From contig JABWDB010000002.1 in assembly GCA_019614645.1 (NCBI GenBank), positions 27,331,501 to 27,395,500 of the forward strand: a stretch of 64,000 nt of DNA. The letters are read 5' to 3'. Positions 62,029 through 64,000 of this stretch are shown one piece after another (positions within the stretch are counted from its first letter, which is position 1; every line of letters begins with the position of its first letter). The position numbers and the translations under genes are program-made. Under the pieces are notes generated by a model that did not search any database, had not been told where the DNA came from, and was given only the letters and a program-made list of their open reading frames with translations. Source of the DNA: Stratiolaelaps scimitus (lineage: Eukaryota > Arthropoda > Arachnida > Mesostigmata > Laelapidae).

Positions 62029-62521
62029 CCGGTGAGTCCCCAGAGATCGCCGGTCTCGCCACATCCACCACCGTTAAGCGGTGGTCTAAGCATGATGCTG
62101 CGCGGAGGAACCCCTTTGGCCGTATCCCCATCGGGAGCGTCCCACGGAGGCACGGGTCTTCTACAATACCAACACCAGCAACAACAAGCACAGCCTAGTG
62201 GTATGCAACGATCGCGTTCAACCCGTGGGACTCGCAGCGGCGGATCGAACAACGCTGGCGGTGGAGGCCAATCACCTCGAGGGGGCGCTACTCCTTCCAG
62301 CAGCAGCCACAAAGGACAACAACCGTATCAACCACAGTCGTTCCCATTTCCTCAACCACACAATCTCCCTACGACCGGTAGCGCGACCGCCAATGATGTG
62401 ATATCTTTGCCATCAGCTGCGACAGCTGTAGCGATGGTGAACAATGTTTCGACGACGACGACAACAACTAATGCTACAAGTTTTCTCCTTCAACAAGCTA
62501 GTACAAAACTACTAAGTGGTG
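62029..62521 (+). CDS. Internal coding exon, Ser-Pro/Gln/Gly/Thr-rich protein
   Basis: A strong acceptor (TTTTTCTTTCAG, ending 62028) and a strong donor (GTG|GTAAGT at 62522-62527) bound 493 GC-rich, fully open bases; entry phase 0, exit phase 1. In order the peptide holds a Ser-Pro repeat region (Pro-Val-Ser-Pro-Gln-Arg-Ser-Pro-Val-Ser-Pro), a Gly/Leu-Met-Met-Leu segment, a short poly-Gln, an Arg-Ser-Arg-Ser-Thr-Arg basic patch, Gly/Ser-rich linkers, Gln-Pro/Phe-Pro repeats, and a six-Thr run. Spaced Ser-Pro motifs are typical of proline-directed kinase target regions in transcriptional regulators, including NFAT-type proteins, but there is no DNA-binding domain here to support such a name. 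It is probably a later exon of the gene that includes 24124-24536. Confidence 0.7.
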
Positions 62522-62527
62522 GTAAGT

Positions 62528-64000
62528 GTTGTACGCAAAATAACAAATGCACTTCTTGAAATAAAGGCCTATATTCTATAATTCTGAGAAACTACCGCGT
62601 GGAGCACCACAGCGACTTGCAACCCGTTCCGGGTGCTCTTGCTGGATATACTTATGTGTCAGTGAAGTCACCTCCTAGCTCCAATCAGATCAGATGTATT
62701 TCCTACAATGCATGTTCTATGCGTAGAATTAGTATAACGTTCTATTGATGCGCAAAAACACTTAATGATTCAAATCAATACAGTATTGCACTAGCTACAC
62801 GAGTTAGTATAACATTTTATTGATTTTAATCACTGAGGGTTTACTGAACAGGCAACTCCCTAAACGATAACGTTAATGTCTACCGGTGTAATAGCGGCGC
62901 GAGCAGTACTAATGTTGCTCAAATTCCCTTACGATTTATGTTTTTGAGCTTCACACTTCCTGCGATACGACTGCTATTGATGTCTATGTTGGACCAGGGC
63001 CGGTATGGTTTGCTTGCTCCCACCTTAGTAATATGGATGGTGGGCTCAGTCGAGGACGTACACAGATATTGCAGCTGCCGTTGATTTTCTTTGTAATGTC
63101 ATCCAAGTAACCACAATGGGGTATTGTAACTTACCTGCTCTTGACTTTGCTTTTGTCAATGCCTATCTATTGAATGGCCTGATACAATTAGTACAAGAGC
63201 ACACCAGAGTAATTGATTACAGCTTCTCATCTATGGTTTTTGTTCTAACTTCTGACACAGATATCAATGACTCTCTTCTTTTAATTGATCCTTCCTTCAT
63301 TTAAGCATGACCACGAAACCACATAACTTTTGCCATGATTGCAATACTGGATTGAGTCGCGCATAATATGTCAGGTTATCAATTTTGGAGAGGTTATCAT
63401 GAGGCCCTTGAGGCGGATGAGAATATTACTAATAAAATACGGCAGCTTCGCTCAAGTGCAGCAATCGTTTTTACCTGCAATCGTTCATAAACAACGATTC
63501 TCATACGGCAGTTTCCGATAGATCAAATGGTTCCACGCAACGATATCCAATGTATAATATGTACATTGGACTCAGCATCGACCCTCCCCCGGTGCACGCA
63601 ATCATATCCTATGTATTACATATTATCATTATCTCACGTTCGAATTTATTTCATGTTGTAGCATAATCATACTATTCATATCGTAATAATGTGTCCCTAG
63701 ACCATCTGCCTATTTTCTTGTTTCAAGCTTCTATTTCATTCTATACAGTTTGGCTATAACGTACAGTTATAGACAACAGCTGCAGCTGCAACAACAGTTG
63801 TAGTATTATAGTTGTTGCATTGTTTCTTTTGAAAGCCTTTGACATAGAAAGTAGGCATCGACGCTGGTTGGTTGTCGTGTTGCCGGCACAGGTTGTGATG
63901 TCCATTCAAATTATGCTCGATTATCATTGTCAGTATAGATGATGCCTACCCAACCAACCCTATTGATCGGGAACGTCGCATTGTTTGTGTCTCTGCTCTA
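62528..64000. other. Intron-like sequence after the last exon
   Basis: AT-rich, no coding call. CAGCTGCAGCTGCAACAACAG at about 63778-63798 is a short CAG/CTG-type repeat. The next exon of the gene is probably outside the window. Confidence 0.5.

Noticed and set aside
62029..62521. Naming the Ser-Pro-rich exon as NFAT- or CRTC-like
   Set aside because: Only spaced Ser-Pro motifs are shared. No DNA-binding or coactivator domain is present, so a family name is not justified.
1..64000. Prokaryotic systems, CRISPR arrays, phage or defence islands
   Set aside because: No spaced direct repeats, no long or clustered open frames and no bacterial signals. The window is eukaryotic non-coding DNA with exons.

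Overview
The window is eukaryotic nuclear DNA. It is AT-rich and full of microsatellites, and it has no long open reading frames, operons, Shine-Dalgarno sites, rRNA or CRISPR. The longest open frame is under 200 codons. What looks coding comes in short pieces bounded by AG...GT splice-type signals, as expected from large introns. Two dead mariner-type transposases, two tRNA-derived SINE-like copies with Pol III A and B boxes, and abundant (TA)n/(GA)n tracts fit an arthropod. A mite or tick is my best guess, but nothing here proves the taxon.

The best-supported genic signal is on the + strand. Two low-complexity coding exons, at 24124-24536 (Ser/Thr/Ala/Gln/His-rich) and 62029-62521 (Ser-Pro motifs, poly-Q, Gly/Ser and Thr runs), have splice signals and compatible phase (0 to 0). 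They could belong to one gene spanning more than 38 kb that encodes a disordered, probably nuclear, regulatory protein. I cannot name it. Weaker + strand exon candidates lie at 17356-17494, 18749-18946, 33586-33832 and 57473-57629. Minus-strand candidates at 29010-29201, 27913-28099 and 11806-11996 form a phase-consistent chain that may be a second gene. Further minus-strand candidates are at 45448-45718 and 38204-38353.

Layout: 1-830 is AT-rich with a diverged tandem array of about 128 bp units and a poly-C tract. From 830 to 17000 there is mostly featureless non-coding DNA with small direct repeats, hairpins and (TA)n tracts. A SINE-like copy sits at 16.9 kb. From 17.3 to 24.5 kb there are candidate + strand exons, ending in the strong 24.1 kb exon. 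Just downstream, 24808-24902 is a perfect 37-bp inverted repeat with a 21-nt loop, the most striking non-coding structure in the window. From 25 to 33 kb there is intron-like DNA, the minus-strand candidates and a second SINE-like copy. A mariner relic lies at 34.2 kb. From 35 to 61 kb there is intron-like DNA with many microsatellites. A second mariner relic lies at 61.1-61.7 kb, followed by a 32-bp tandem duplication abutting the acceptor of the 62.0 kb exon.

I did not find a convincing new molecular system. All exon calls are by eye from reading frame, composition and splice consensus, without RNA or homology support, and the confidences reflect that.
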